Shown here one piece after another: positions 63,946 to 64,000 of a stretch of 64,000 nucleotides of DNA. The first letter of the stretch is position 1, and each line of letters opens with the position of its first letter. The DNA comes from Acanthosepion pharaonis. Lineage: Eukaryota; Mollusca; Cephalopoda; Sepiida; Sepiidae. The notes under the pieces were generated by a model, which was not told where the DNA came from, searched no databases, and saw nothing but the letters and a program-made list of their open reading frames with translations. The stretch is from the NCBI GenBank assembly GCA_903632075.3, contig CAHIKZ030005499.1, forward strand, positions 1,285,001-1,349,000. The letters are read 5' to 3'. Both the position numbers and the translations under genes were made by a program.

Positions 63946-64000
63946 GTCTATTTTGATCCTCACAAATATAAATACAATGCCAATCATTATCTTCTATGGT

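Overview
The window looks like non-genic DNA from a very repeat-rich animal genome. The inferred source is a mollusc, most likely a cephalopod of the Octopus type. Support for this is indirect: about forty long (TA)n arrays, tRNA-headed SINEs, Neptune-type Penelope-like elements (PLEs) with GIY-YIG domains, several mariner/Tc1 families, and a repeat beginning with the motif GAGCCCGGCGTTGCCCGGGG. I found no convincing host protein gene, rRNA or intact functional tRNA. Almost every protein match is a decayed transposable-element domain, usually with frameshifts or stops.

Layout. 0-5 kb: a 56/57-bp satellite with a 226-bp higher-order period, a LINE C-terminus carrying an in-frame triplication, GATA/GAAA microsatellites, and an internally deleted mariner. 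4.5-7.5 kb: two copies of a ~0.7-kb dispersed repeat. 7.8-11.8 kb: a plus-strand PLE whose reverse transcriptase is split by a 1.2-kb long-TIR element and whose GIY-YIG region is duplicated. 11.8-12.2 kb: a 48-bp minisatellite. 12.9-16 kb: a minus-strand LINE split by a 452-bp element that itself carries a LINE fragment, then a pogo-like end and a LINE 3' end. 17-21 kb: a solo LTR with a 4-bp TSD, a 1.57-kb Tc1-like element with DD37E spacing, and a mariner deletion derivative. 22-26 kb: TA arrays, hairpins and SINEs. 26-30 kb: a shuffled LTR, a LINE 3' end, a hAT MITE with perfect 8-bp TSDs, a catalytic-domain-less Tc1 derivative and an Arg-like SINE. 31-38 kb: a long-TIR element, a TA-flanked hairpin, LINE 3' ends and a SINE with a related empty site. 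38-49 kb: more SINEs, a retroelement endonuclease fragment, a second catalytic-domain-less Tc1 derivative and mariner relics. 50-53 kb: a minus-strand PLE bounded by inverted repeats, and an open frame split by a mariner-like element. 54-63 kb: TA-flanked hairpins, a PLE RT relic, a promoter-like cluster (NRF1/TATA/CRE) and the fourth copy of the 0.7-kb repeat.

How the parts relate. The elements form a dated pile of nested insertions. In three cases removing the insert closes the host element's reading frame (8.9-10.1 kb, 14.1-14.6 kb, 52.2-53.0 kb). Long (TA)n arrays border many PLE flanks, mariners and palindromic hairpins, which suggests either TA-targeted insertion or TA tracts that belong to the elements. 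Names such as H1, H1b, H2, H3, H4, LINE-A/B/C, SINE-S and SINE-R are labels used here for repeats recognised by comparing parts of this window with each other.
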